This document shows, piece after piece, positions 36,722-46,300 of a DNA stretch of 64,000 nucleotides. The stretch spans positions 124,001 to 188,000 of the forward strand of contig NZ_VSZO01000043.1 of the NCBI RefSeq assembly GCF_008312935.1, written 5' to 3'. Source of the DNA: Roseiconus lacunae (lineage in GTDB: Bacteria > Planctomycetota > Planctomycetia > Pirellulales > Pirellulaceae). The notes beneath the pieces are model-generated. The model saw nothing but the letters and a program-made list of their open reading frames with translations, had not been told where the DNA came from and did not search any database. Position numbers and translations under genes: made by a program. How positions within the stretch are numbered: the stretch's first letter is position 1; the number at the start of each line of letters is the position of its first letter.

Positions 36722-39700
36722 TCAATCAAGATCGGAGTTTTCCTCGACCTCGGCCAGATGCAATGAGAATTTGACAACCGTTCCGCCGTTACGATTCGGT
36801 TCAATCCAAATTTTGCCTCCATGACGCACGATGATTCGTTTGCAAAGCGCCAGCCCGGCACCGATGCCAGGGACGTTATGATCGAAGCCCAATCGTTTGA
36901 ACATCGAGAAGACTCGTTCGAAATGTCGTGGATCGATTCCGATGCCGTTGTCGATGATCGCGATGTGTGCAAATCGGCCTTCGATGGAAGATTCGACTTT
37001 GATCTTTGGAGGTTCGTCGCCGCTGTATTTGATGGCGTTGTCAAAGAGGTGAAAGAACAACGTTTCGATTTGATCGGCGTCACCGGAAACCGGGGGCATC
37101 TTGCCGAGTTCAATTTCTGCATCGTAGTACTGTAGGCTCGACGCCAAGCTTTGCGAGGCATCCGAAGCGACTTCGTTCAAGTCAACTCTTCGCATCGCCC
37201 CCCCACGGGTGTTGATCCGCGAATAAGCCAGCAGCGCATCGATCATGTCTCGAAGTGACCCGGAGCTTTCGTTGATCACGCGAACCGATTTGATCACCTC
37301 GTCGGGGAGACTCTCGCCGACCTGTTTTTCCAAGATTTGTGCGTACTGTTGGATGTGCCGTAGCGGGACTTCCAGGTCGTGCGAAACCGCGTAAGCGAAA
37401 TCAGGCAATTCTTCGTTGATCTGGGCCAGCGTCAGCATTGTTTGCTTGGCCCGCTCGGCTTCTTTGATCGCGGTGATTTCGGTCGTCGTCAGCACAATCC
37501 CTTCGACGCGTCCGGCTTCGTTTCGGTAGGGTTGCATCCGTTGCAAGAAGATCCGCCCGTCACTGCTTTGGACTTCGACTTCTTTGGCGATCTGTGACTC
37601 CAGAACTTCGGTCGCATCGGCGATCAGGTTTGGGCTGTCTAGCTTGTAGGCGATGTGCTCGATCGGCCGTCCGATGTCTTGGTCAAGCACGTTGAAGGCG
37701 GCCGAGATCGCGGGGGTGAACATGCGGATTTTAAATTCTTCGTCCAAGAATACCGTGCCGATGTCGGTGCTCTTGAGCAGGTTATCCATGTCGCTGGTCA
37801 ACTGAGTCAGCTCTTCGATTTTCTGCTTGTGTTCCGCGTTAACCGTATAAAGTTCTTCGTTGACGCTGTGCAATTCTTCGTTCGTGCTTTGCAGCTCTTC
37901 GTTCGAAGCGATCAGTTCTTCGTTGGTCGCCTGCAATTCCTCGTTGCTCGATTCCAACTCTTCGACCGTCGCCTGCAAGGTTTCGCGGGTGTAGCCGAGT
38001 TCACGTTCGAGTTGCGTGATTCGTTCGGATGCGATCTCGTTGGCGTCGATGTGTGCCGATTCGATCGTGACCCCCGCATGATCCTCCATCGGTTCAACGG
38101 AGATCAGATACAGGTTCTGAGATGCCTTTCGATAAGGCTCAATGGTAACGCGAAAGATGCTTTCTTTTTCGCCTTCGATCTGATGGTGGATCCCGTTGAA
38201 TACAATCGGTTTATCATCCTGCTTGGCGCGCAAGACGCCGGCGCTGACAGCGGTGCGAAGCTCACCGGAGAGCAATTTAATCGCGTCGAGTGTCGGTCGG
38301 CCTTCCGGTTGAACGAGCAACTTCCGGGCGTCGCCAAAGGTGTGAACGAGTTCGCCAAAATCGTTGATCAGAAAGCTCGGCGGGACATACCGCGCGAGGA
38401 GTTCTTCGTAGGCTTCGGAGAGCCAAGCTTGGCGATCCCGTTGTGGTCCCATCGCGACAAACATTGGGTTCTTTTCGCGGATGACGTTTTGCAGCGATGG
38501 CGACACGGGCATCCGTGTCGCATCGGGCAGGCGGATGTCGCGTTTCTTGCTATAGATTCGCCAGTGTCGATCAAAGGTTTCGAACTCGGGCGCCAATTCA
38601 CCCACCGTTTCGCTGGGGCCCAAAAATAAAACGCCGCCGATCCGAAGGCCGAAGTGAAACATCGACAGAACTCGATGCTGGACTCGTGGCTCGAGATAGA
38701 TCAACACATTGCGGCAACTGATCAAGTCGATCCGGGTGAAGGGCGGATCGTTGGTGAGGTCATTGGCAGCGAAGATGACCCGCTGTCGGATTTCGCGTTT
38801 GATATGGCACAAGCTGTTGTTGCGACTGAAGTACTTGATCGCAAGTTCGGTCGGAACCTGGTCGAGTACATGTGACGGATAGACCGCCATGCTGGCCGTT
38901 TCCAATGACGTCCGGTGAACGTCGGTCGCGAAAACTTTGAAATCGATATCCGTTCGCTTGGACTTCTCGATCGCTTCGGCAAACAAAATGGCGAGCGAGT
39001 AAGCTTCTTCGCCCGTCGCACAACCGGGCACCCAAATCCGCAGGTCTTCGTTCGGCGGAGCTTTCTCGACGAGCTTTGGGATGAATTCTTGTCGCAATCG
39101 TTCGAACGCGCCGTGGTCACGAAAGAACTGCGTGACCTCGACGAGAAGGTCGCGAAAGAGCAGGTCGAACTCGTGTTGGTTTTCTTCCAGGAAGTTCGCA
39201 TAGCTGCCGAGATCGACGAAGCCTCCCATCTGCATCCGACGTTCGATTCGGCGGGTAATTGTTGCCGGTTTGTAGAGTGCAAAGTCAACGCCGTTGTGCA
39301 AGCGATACATCCGCAGGATGCTGAAGATTCCCGAGTCACTCGACGGTGTCGCCTGTTCGTTGGTCACCGACAGCTGATCACGGTTGCGGTTTTCCGCGTA
39401 CTGGATTAACCGCTGTGCCATTTCGGAAGGATTGCAAATTGCGTCAACGGCGCCGGATCGAATCGTCGCTTGTGGCATGCCGTCAAAGCCCGCCGAGTCT
39501 GGGCTTTGGGCGATGACGATTCCGCCAGCTTGGCGGACGTCACCGACGCCACGCGAGCCATCGCTGCCGGTCCCGCTCATCACGATCGCCACCGCACGAT
39601 CGCCCGCGTCCATGGCAAGCGATCGAAAGAAAATATCGATCGGTAGATTCAAACCACGATCTTGGTCTTGGTCGGTCAGCAGCAGTTTGCCTTCCGAGAG

Positions 39701-39967
39701 AGCCATGTTCTTTTCCGGTGGAATCAAATAGATCGAGTTTGGTTCAACTTCGATTCGATCGACGACCTTGTGGATCGACATCTTGGTGTGTCGCGCGAGC
39801 AGCTCGTCCATCAAACTTTTGAAGTCGGGCGACAGGTGCTGGACCACGACAAATGCCATGCCGGTGTCGGCTGGCATGTTGTCAAAGAACTCTTGAATCG
39901 GGGACAGTCCGCCGGCGGAAGCTCCGATTCCGACGACAAGACTTTGGGTGTCTGTAGGGTCCGACAT
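36722..39967 (-). CDS. CheB-CheR-PAS-histidine kinase fusion
   Basis: 1081 residues. CheB (about 8-195; [26 protein letters not shown]), CheR (about 215-485; [35 protein letters not shown]), coiled coil with [11 protein letters not shown] repeats (about 660-715), PAS (about 730-840), HisKA (H863 in [10 protein letters not shown]) and HATPase (about 960-1075; N box [22 protein letters not shown]). There is no transmembrane segment, so it is a cytoplasmic kinase. It differs from the smaller downstream paralogue by the kinase module, and from the 43 kb paralogue by lacking a C-terminal receiver. It is first in an operon with the smaller CheB-CheR gene and cls. Confidence 0.95.
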   Translation of the reverse strand: MSDPTDTQSLVVGIGASAGGLSPIQEFFDNMPADTGMAFVVVQHLSPDFKSLMDELLARHTKMSIHKVVDRIEVEPNSIYLIPPEKNMALSEGKLLLTDQDQDRGLNLPIDIFFRSLAMDAGDRAVAIVMSGTGSDGSRGVGDVRQAGGIVIAQSPDSAGFDGMPQATIRSGAVDAICNPSEMAQRLIQYAENRNRDQLSVTNEQATPSSDSGIFSILRMYRLHNGVDFALYKPATITRRIERRMQMGGFVDLGSYANFLEENQHEFDLLFRDLLVEVTQFFRDHGAFERLRQEFIPKLVEKAPPNEDLRIWVPGCATGEEAYSLAILFAEAIEKSKRTDIDFKVFATDVHRTSLETASMAVYPSHVLDQVPTELAIKYFSRNNSLCHIKREIRQRVIFAANDLTNDPPFTRIDLISCRNVLIYLEPRVQHRVLSMFHFGLRIGGVLFLGPSETVGELAPEFETFDRHWRIYSKKRDIRLPDATRMPVSPSLQNVIREKNPMFVAMGPQRDRQAWLSEAYEELLARYVPPSFLINDFGELVHTFGDARKLLVQPEGRPTLDAIKLLSGELRTAVSAGVLRAKQDDKPIVFNGIHHQIEGEKESIFRVTIEPYRKASQNLYLISVEPMEDHAGVTIESAHIDANEIASERITQLERELGYTRETLQATVEELESSNEELQATNEELIASNEELQSTNEELHSVNEELYTVNAEHKQKIEELTQLTSDMDNLLKSTDIGTVFLDEEFKIRMFTPAISAAFNVLDQDIGRPIEHIAYKLDSPNLIADATEVLESQIAKEVEVQSSDGRIFLQRMQPYRNEAGRVEGIVLTTTEITAIKEAERAKQTMLTLAQINEELPDFAYAVSHDLEVPLRHIQQYAQILEKQVGESLPDEVIKSVRVINESSGSLRDMIDALLAYSRINTRGGAMRRVDLNEVASDASQSLASSLQYYDAEIELGKMPPVSGDADQIETLFFHLFDNAIKYSGDEPPKIKVESSIEGRFAHIAIIDNGIGIDPRHFERVFSMFKRLGFDHNVPGIGAGLALCKRIIVRHGGKIWIEPNRNGGTVVKFSLHLAEVEENSDLD

Positions 39968-39979
39968 AAGATCTTGTGT

Positions 39980-40204
39980 TCAGCTATTTTGGTTGAAGTC
40001 GTCGTGACAATTGGGCAGACCGTTGCGTCGCAACAGTCCAGTTTCCGTTAGAGAATGCAGACAAGTTATCGCAATTGTTGCGGTTTCGAAATCATAGGCA
40101 AAGAAGCTTTCGTCCTTAGAGGCTTGCACCGACACACCGCACCGAAGACGTCCGTCGCGACCAAGGTAGAGTGTAACTCTTATGTCCAGGTCTGGTGCGA
40201 TCAT
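39980..40204 (-). CDS. Possible small protein, unknown function
   Basis: 74 residues from an internal ATG (a TTG at 40243 would add 13). The translation looks protein-like: LDIRVTLYLGRDGRLRCGV reads as two beta strands with a turn and codon use is mixed. It ends 13 bp before the start of the CheB-CheR-kinase gene, on the same strand, so could be the first gene of that operon or simply part of its leader. No ribosome site and no family recognised. Confidence 0.35.
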   Translation of the reverse strand: MIAPDLDIRVTLYLGRDGRLRCGVSVQASKDESFFAYDFETATIAITCLHSLTETGLLRRNGLPNCHDDFNQNS

Positions 40205-40683
40205 TGGTATTCGGTGAATCGGACGCAAGGGATCGTCATTCAATCGTCGGGATCATTGGCGCGCCTCGACGTTTTGTAAGACTATATGTTCTCTTCGCCT
40301 CGGTGCATGGAATTGCGGCGGGGATAGAGTTGCTGTCGGGACGCCTGACTTGCCGGGTGCCGGAGTGAGCGACTTTTCATTCGATGCTACGGATCGAAAC
40401 ATTTGGACGCATCACCGTGCAACCTAATCGAGATCGAACAGGGAGTGTGTCAGTATTGGCAAACCGTGTGTGCCATATTTGTCAACCGATAACCACGACG
40501 ATTCTCTGTAAATTGTTTCAGATTTCGCTTGCAGAGTTTTTCGGTAAGGGGTAGGATCCCCCTACAGGTTTTGCGAAGAAGCTGATTCTTGCCGACTCTT
40601 ATCGGCGACTGGATGTCACGCAAGAGCTATGGGAAATACCTAGTGTCAACGAGTGTTGTCATTGGGGGCAGTGACATCCATAC
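40205..40683. other. Divergent upstream region of csrA-rec gene 1
   Basis: 479 bp separating the leftward CheB-CheR-kinase operon from the rightward CsrA-receiver gene. A GGA-containing stem (GTAGG at 40551-40555 pairing with CCTAC at 40561-40565) is present. No coding region is recognised. I see no confident -35/-10 pair. Confidence 0.4.
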
Positions 40684-40750
40684 ATGCACCATGTTCAGGC
40701 GAATGCCTGGGATTGATTGCTCGGTGCATCAGGCGTGAGGAGGAATCGCC
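40684..40750 (+). promoter_or_regulatory. Structured leader and ribosome site of csrA-rec gene 1
   Basis: A 7-bp outer stem (ATGCACC 40684-40690, GGTGCAT 40723-40729) encloses a 5-bp hairpin (CAGGC/GCCTG, loop GAAT). It is followed by a strong Shine-Dalgarno AGGAGGA (40738-40744) six bases before the ATG. The SD contains the GGA core that CsrA proteins bind, so auto-repression is possible; this is inference. Confidence 0.5.
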
Positions 40751-41311
40751 ATGCTCGTTATTTCTCGAAAGAACGAAGAGTCCATTTGTTTTCCGGGAAC
40801 CGGCATTGAAGTGCGTATCTTGAGGCCGGGGCCTTCGAAGGTGAGGGTCGGTATCAAAGCTCCGCCAGAGATCCCGGTGCTCCGCGGTGAGCTTGAGCTT
40901 AATGGTGGTGTAGGCGACGCCGAAGTCGCTGGCATCAAGAGCGTCATGATCGTCGATGACAATTGGAATGAAATGAAATTACTGGCCGGCTACCTCCGGC
41001 TGAAGAAGTTAGAAGTGCAGACAGCGGAAAGCGGCGCGGTAGCGATGGAGCAGCTCCTCTCCGGTGCGACACCTGACGTCGTGCTGTTGGACATGATGAT
41101 GCCCGAGTACGACGGGGCATGGACCATCAATCAATTGCGGTCCTCCCCCGTGACCGAAAAGCTCAAAGTGTTCGCCGTCAGTGGGTGTGATCCGGATGAA
41201 TTAAACGTTCCCATCGGGCCGAGCGGCGTTGATGGTTGGTATCCCAAGCCTTTGAATCCAGAAAAACTAGCCAATGACCTGCAGCGCCAAGCGTTCCTCG
41301 TGACCACCTAG
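40751..41311 (+). CDS. CsrA domain fused to a receiver domain (protein 1)
   Basis: 186 residues. Residues 1-48 are a complete CsrA/RsmA domain: MLVISRKNEES at the N-terminus (R6, K7 at RNA-contact positions), VRVGIKAPPEIPVLRGEL with R45 aligned to the essential Arg44 of E. coli CsrA. The usual CsrA C-terminal helix is replaced by a Gly-rich linker (51-62). Residues 64-182 are a receiver: acids D69/D70, phosphoacceptor D114 (LLDMMMP), Ser144 and K166 in YPKPLNP. This joins an mRNA-binding translational regulator to a phosphorylatable switch. It sits beside CheB-CheR-kinase genes that could be its donor, and is paralogous to the protein at 47661. The strong SD supports this start. Confidence 0.92.
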   Translation: MLVISRKNEESICFPGTGIEVRILRPGPSKVRVGIKAPPEIPVLRGELELNGGVGDAEVAGIKSVMIVDDNWNEMKLLAGYLRLKKLEVQTAESGAVAMEQLLSGATPDVVLLDMMMPEYDGAWTINQLRSSPVTEKLKVFAVSGCDPDELNVPIGPSGVDGWYPKPLNPEKLANDLQRQAFLVTT

Positions 41312-41330
41312 CGCTTTGTCGACCTTCCAG

Positions 41331-41402
41331 ATCAGGATGAGCCGATTAGCGTTAGCCACGGTTTTGGTGGAACCACCGGGACTTATACCCATCGGCTGAT
41401 GA
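41331..41402 (+). repeat. Dispersed intergenic repeat, copy B
   Basis: Same orientation as copy A: AGGATGAGCCGAT, GCGTTAGCCACGGTTTTGGTGG, ACCGGGA and ATCGGCTGATGA at the end (half of the terminal palindrome). It begins 20 bp after the csrA-rec stop codon. A third, weaker block (41653-41690) resembles the reverse copy. Confidence 0.65.
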
Positions 41403-41743
41403 TTCTCACCTAAGCATTTGATCAAGACGGAGAATTCGTCGGGCCAGCTCGGTCCACAAAACGATTGTTTCAGTAAACCTTTGAACCCCCTGTTGTTTTC
41501 AATCAGCGAGACCCAATGCCCCTTTGCTGATTGGCACAACCTTCGCGTGGGCGAGATCGACTCGGGGCAACCGCCGCAACGGGACACCTTTCGTTGTAGC
41601 GCATGGTCTTGCCCACGCATTTTCTATTCTTAGGTGGCCTGCCTTGTTTGAGCCTCCGGGGTGTGGTGGGACGAAGGCTGTTGCCAACGCTCGTCCAGCC
41701 GATGTCTTGGCTTTCACGCTATCCAGAAGTCACAGGTCGCAGG

Positions 41744-41805
41744 TCGACTGATCATTCGACGGGCGTTGGTCCCGATGGTTCCCCCGAAACCGTGACCTAT
41801 GCAAT
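41744..41805 (-). repeat. Dispersed intergenic repeat, copy E
   Basis: Reverse orientation. The near-palindrome TCGACTGATCATTCGA (41744-41759) is followed by GGGCGTTGG-CCC-GATGGTT and GAAACCGTGACCTATGC, which match copy C read on the same strand. More diverged than A-D. Confidence 0.5.
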
Positions 41806-41868
41806 TGGCGAGTGCTGGTTTCAAAAGTTGGCGAAGCGTCAGTCGTGCAACGGGTGTTCGTCGACCGG

Positions 41869-42525
41869 TCAGGATTCTTCGATCGAAACGATCCACCGCG
41901 TCGCATAGTGCAGCAGTTCGGAAGTCGAGCTTAGCTCAAGTTTGTTCTTGATTCGCTCTCGGTAGGAGTCGACCGTCTTTGTTTTCACGCCCATTTGCTC
42001 GGAGATCAGCTTCGTCGAGTAGCCTTGGCCGATCAGTTCAAACACTGACAGTTCGCGTTTGGAAAGCTTCGAGATCTCCTGGAACATGATCCCCGTCGTC
42101 GACTGGGGGGCGCCGTTGTTTTCACAGGGCTCGAGTGATGGCGAAAGGTAAATTTCTCCGTCGAGAATCGTTTGGATTGCCCGGTCGATGTTGACGTCAG
42201 TTTCTTGCTTCGCGATATATCCGTGTGCCCCTTGGGCAATGCACCGATGGGCGAACAGGTGTGCGTCACGCATCGATGAAACCAGGATTTTGACGTCCGG
42301 TCGCAGAATTCGTGCTTGGGCGATGAATTCCAGCCCGCTCCCATCGGGGAGGCCTAGGTCGACGATTGCAAAATCGAAGGGTGTCTCTTCCAGGGCGCGC
42401 ATGCCTTCGGCGAGTGTCGCTGCGGTGACCGCGATTTCCCAGTGGTCGTGTTGGGCGATCGCGGCGCGTACCCCAAGTCGGATCAGCTGGTGGTCGTCGA
42501 GAACGAGGAAGCGAATCGGTGCCAT
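41869..42525 (-). CDS. NarL/FixJ-type response regulator
   Basis: 218 residues from the ATG at 42525 (MAPIRFLVLDD); the frame is open 45 bp further upstream. Receiver domain about 3-120 with acids D10/D11, phosphoacceptor D56 (AIVDLGLPDGSG) and Lys in IAKQ. The LuxR-type helix-turn-helix (about 150-210) is LSKRELSVFELIGQGYSTKLISEQMGVKTKTVDSYRERIKNKL. A polar linker joins them. It is a DNA-binding transcription factor likely activated by a kinase in the cluster; none is adjacent in tandem. It is transcribed toward the csrA-rec gene 1, with a repeat-filled gap of about 560 bp between their ends. Confidence 0.95.
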   Translation of the reverse strand: MAPIRFLVLDDHQLIRLGVRAAIAQHDHWEIAVTAATLAEGMRALEETPFDFAIVDLGLPDGSGLEFIAQARILRPDVKILVSSMRDAHLFAHRCIAQGAHGYIAKQETDVNIDRAIQTILDGEIYLSPSLEPCENNGAPQSTTGIMFQEISKLSKRELSVFELIGQGYSTKLISEQMGVKTKTVDSYRERIKNKLELSSTSELLHYATRWIVSIEES

Positions 42526-42604
42526 TGGGAAAGATTTAGAAAAAAATGAGTGATGCGGTAATTCTCCCACATACTGCTCATCAGGTGGCTGGGATAATCC
42601 CCCC

Positions 42605-42741
42605 CGTGATGCTATAGCGTCACGGTCGAGCGTTACCCCACGTCGATCCTAAACAGTTGCGGGAGCTCTGCCCCAGCTCCAACGTCGGCTGTTTATGCCT
42701 CCACAGGCTTGTTGCCCCGCCTGTGGAGGCTTTTTTTCTTT
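42605..42741 (+). ncRNA. Candidate small RNA with intrinsic terminator
   Basis: About 137 nt on the plus strand with no ORF. Hairpin 1: CGTGATGC (42605) with GCGTCACG (to 42624), TATA loop. Hairpin 2: AAACAG/CTGTTT (42651-42656, 42689-42694) enclosing GGAGCT/AGCTCC (42662-42667, 42675-42680). Hairpin 3 is the terminator. An extended -10-like TGGGATAAT (42590-42598) would place the start near 42605. The gene on the other side runs leftward, so no plus-strand gene explains this terminator. No family (6S, SRP, tmRNA, RNase P) is recognised. Confidence 0.5.
42697..42741 (+). terminator. Strong rho-independent terminator (plus strand)
   Basis: A perfect 12-bp stem (GCCTCCACAGGC 42697-42708, GCCTGTGGAGGC 42719-42730), 10-nt loop, then seven T and a second T-rich tract (TTTTTTTCTTTT). 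The minus side lacks a T-run, so it acts only on rightward transcripts. Confidence 0.85.
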
Positions 42742-42977
42742 TATTTGTTCCCTTTCCCTGGACCGGTAGCTCCAAAGATGGGACTTGAGGCTAGGGCGGA
42801 GATCGCCTCGCCCATTTGGCGATAGATCTCTCCCAATTCGTCTGGGGCCAGTTGATCGGGCTTAGCGATTAGCGAGTGCCCAACTTTTAAGGCTTGGATA
42901 TGATCACGGAGTTCGTGAACTTCATCGCTCGTCAGCCATATTCCTTTCCCTTCTGGTTCGTTGTTAGTCTCGGACAT
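42741..42977 (-). CDS. Small helical protein, unknown function
   Basis: 78 residues from the second ATG (42977); TTTGGAGG lies just upstream and overlaps the first ATG (42978). The protein is acidic and helical (TSDEVHELRDHIQALKVGH and DELGEIYRQMGEAISAL), with a flexible Gly/Lys tail. There is no membrane segment and no Cys. No family recognised. It ends at the T-run of the plus-strand terminator, so the two 3' ends face each other. Confidence 0.6.
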   Translation of the reverse strand: MSETNNEPEGKGIWLTSDEVHELRDHIQALKVGHSLIAKPDQLAPDELGEIYRQMGEAISALASSPIFGATGPGKGNK

Positions 42978-43317
42978 CATCCTCCAAAGGTCTCCATTCG
43001 GGCGCCCCAGCAGAAGTGATCGATTCTATCGCTTTTTTGCAAATTAGTGAACGGATCAATGGGTACGTCGCTGCATTTCTGATGCCGAGCTCATTTCTTG
43101 ACCTCCTGCATGTCCCGTAGCAACGGATTTAGGAAGCGAAAAGCGGTTTGAATTACCGAACCAATTATCGCGGAAGTTGTGCAAGCTTGCGGCCTCATGG
43201 TAGCATTTTGCGACGGGGGGATGGCCGCGGCGTTCTTGCTGACGCAAATGTTGAGGCCAACCAAGCAATAACTTCTCAGTCGCGCGAAGATTTTTCGGTG
43301 CGTGGGGCCGATCTCGA
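42978..43317. other. Intergenic region, no gene recognised
   Basis: 340 bp between the leftward small protein gene and the rightward CheB-CheR-hybrid kinase gene, so both promoters should lie here. I find no coding region, repeat or convincing promoter. Confidence 0.45.
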
Positions 43318-46300
43318 ATGCCAGATTCTGGTGAGTGTTACATCGTTGGAATTGGTGCCTCTGCGGGGGGGCTTCAGGCGTTAGAGGAATTTTTCCTCGC
43401 AGCTGATCCGGAGGCGCCGCTGGCTTACGTCGTGATCCAGCACCTCTCGCCGGATTTCAAGAGTGTGATGGATCAATTGCTGTCGCGCAAAACCAAGTTG
43501 CCGGTTCATGTAATTGAAGATGGCATGCAGGTTGAACCTCGCAACGTCTATTTGATGCCGGCCCGGAAAGAGGCGATTGTCAGTGACGGGAAGTTGCGGT
43601 TGACGGACCGTACCGAACACGAGCAACTCAGTTTTCCGATCGATTATTTTCTTCGTTCGCTCGCTCAGGATGCGGGGCCGCGTGCGATTGCCGTCATCCT
43701 ATCGGGGACCGGGTCCGACGGATCACGTGGCATTCGCGAAATTAGCGAGTGTGGCGGTTTAGTGGTGGCGCAGAGCGATCCCAGTTTCGACGGGATGCCC
43801 CATAGCGCGATCGCAACGGAGGTCGTGGACCTAGAGTTGCCCGCCAGGAAGATCGGTGCGTCGTTGGTTCGTCATTTGACGTCTTCGGGCGAAGATCTTT
43901 CGGCGCTCGTCGACGATGAGAGTTCAGGTGACGAATCGGTCGCGGCAGTGTTCGATCATCTGAATCTGAAGTTCGGGATCAATTTTGCAAACTACCGAAC
44001 GGAGATGATGCTACGCCGGCTAAACCGTCGTCGCACGTTATCGGGGCATGCTGACTTAGCGGCGTATGCGAAATGGGCGAGCGAGTCGCCCGACGAGCTT
44101 GAAAAGCTGTATCACGATTTGTTGATCGGGGTCACACAATTCTTTCGAGACCCCGAGGTGTTTGAATACTTCGAGTCTTCGGTGATCCCCCGCATCGTCA
44201 GTCGGCTCGAAGGGCAGCATGAGCTACGTGCCTGGGTTGCCGGTTGCGGTACCGGGGAAGAAGCGTATTCGATCGCGATCGCAATTGCAGAGCACCTCGA
44301 ACGCCACGGGCTAGATCGAGAGGTTCGGATCTTTGCCTCGGACGTTCACGAGCAGTCGCTCTCCGCGGCCAGTCAGGGGATTTATTCCGAGGGGCAGTTG
44401 ACGGGGATCTCCGACGATCGATTGCAACGATATTTCATTCGGCGTAACGGCAATTACCAAGTGGCGCCGTCGCTGCGCAAAATGGTGGTATTCTCGCCGC
44501 ACAACATCCTACGTGACGCGCCATTTACGAAATTGGATTTGGTTACGTGCCGTAACTTGCTGATTTATTTGACGCCGTCGGCGCAACGCAAGGTCTTGGG
44601 GTTGTTCCATTTTGGTCTCAAACGAGATGGCTTCTTGTGTTTAGGGGCGAGCGAAACGATCGGCGACTTGCAAGATGTTTTCAAGGTCGTCGACGCGCAT
44701 ACCTGTTTCTATGCGAAGTGTCGTGATCGCTTTCCGGCAAAAGCATTTGATTTGACCGGAACGCTTTCGACCGAACGGCGTCGTTTGGTCGGCCCGGAGG
44801 ACACGTCGGGATTTCTGAACACGCGATCGATGTTAAAGACGTACGATCGGCTGCTGGAGGAGTTCATCCCGCCATCGATATTGATCAACAGCGAGCGCGA
44901 GATTCTGCATACGTTTTCTAAAGCAGGGCGGTACCTGCAATTTAGTGCCGGGCGACCGACGAAGGATGTCCTGACGTTACTGCATCCTGATTTGTCAGCC
45001 GTTGCCTCACGGGCGTTGCGACAGGCGGAAAAAACCGGCAAGAAGATTGTCGTGCCTAAGGTGGAGTGCCAAACAGAAAACGGTAAATCGAGCATTTCGC
45101 TTTCGGTGTTACCGGTTCGGTCGGACGATGCGTCACGGCAGTGGTTGATCCAATTTGACGATCCGTCCGACGCGACGTCTCGATTGATCCCATCCGAAGA
45201 ATTGCAGTCGTCGAGCGAATCGCTTGAGATCAATGACTTGCGGCGCGAATTGGATTTCACGAAAGAAAGTCTGCAGGCGACCATTGAAGAGCTGCAGACG
45301 ACCAACGAAGAGTTGCAGTCGGCGAATGAAGAATTGGTGTCTTCTAACGAGGAGTTGCAAAGCACCAATGAGGAACTTCACAGCGTCAACGAAGAGCTCT
45401 ACACGGTCAACTCTGAGCATCAGCGAAAGATTACCGAGCTGACTGAGTTGACCAATGATATCAACAACTTGCTTAACGGTAGTGACGTTCATCAGTTGTT
45501 CTTGGATCGCGAGCTTGGCATCCGCCGATTCACTTCCGGTGCGGCCGCGATCTTTAATTTGATTCCGCAAGACATCGGTCGCCGGTTCGATAACTTTTCG
45601 CATCGGATCAAGCACGACACGTTGGACAACGACATCGAAGCGGTGATCGAAACCGGAGTGTTGAAGGAGTTTGAAGTTCGTGACGATGTTCATGACACGT
45701 GGTACTTGATGCGCATTCGGCCGTATGTCGCGCCGAATGGGATTGACGGAATCGTGTTGACGCTGGTCGATATCACATCGTTGAAGGTCGCGCAGGCTCG
45801 GCTGATGGAACTGAGCGAGATCGTCGAGCACACCGACGATGCGATCTATCGGGTGAACCTTGACGGCGAGATCCGGACGTGGAACCGGGGGGCGGCTCGG
45901 CTCTTTGGCTACGAGAGTAAAGAGATCGTCGGGCGTCGCGATTCGCTACTGACGCCGGACGATCGCAGCGCCGAAGCATCGGATTACTATCAACGCATTC
46001 GCGATGGACTTTCGGTCGATCGGCTTGAAACGATACGGAGCAAGAAAAACGGCGACCGGTTCGACGTCTCACTCACCGTTTCGCCAATTCAGAATCATAA
46101 CGGGGATATCGAAGGGGCTTCGATCATCGCGCGTGATATCACGCAGCAGCGGCGTGCCGAATCTGAGATTCGACGCGCCGTTCAGCAGCGCGATCAGTTT
46201 TTGGCGACACTATCTCATGAACTGCGAAACCCCTTCGCGGCAATCTTAAACGCCTACGCGCTCTCAAAGGAGTCGGAGCTTGATCACGATGCCGAGCGCG

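Noticed and set aside
38500-38521. Perfect 9-bp inverted repeat inside the CheB-CheR-kinase gene
   Set aside because: It lies in frame in a well-conserved coding region (encoding part of the CheR-coil linker) and has no T-run, so chance or codon effects explain it.
37655-38629. 324-codon plus-strand open frame
   Set aside because: It is the reverse complement of the coiled coil of the CheB-CheR-kinase gene; Phe/Val/Asp-rich composition reflects the antisense of repeated NEEL codons.
42570-42575. CATACT as -10 box of the candidate small RNA
   Set aside because: It has no correctly spaced -35 and lies too far upstream of the first hairpin; the TGGGATAAT site is a better candidate.
42605-42741. 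CsrB/RsmZ-type sponge RNA
   Set aside because: Sponge RNAs carry many loop-exposed GGA motifs; this region has only two or so, both paired in stems.
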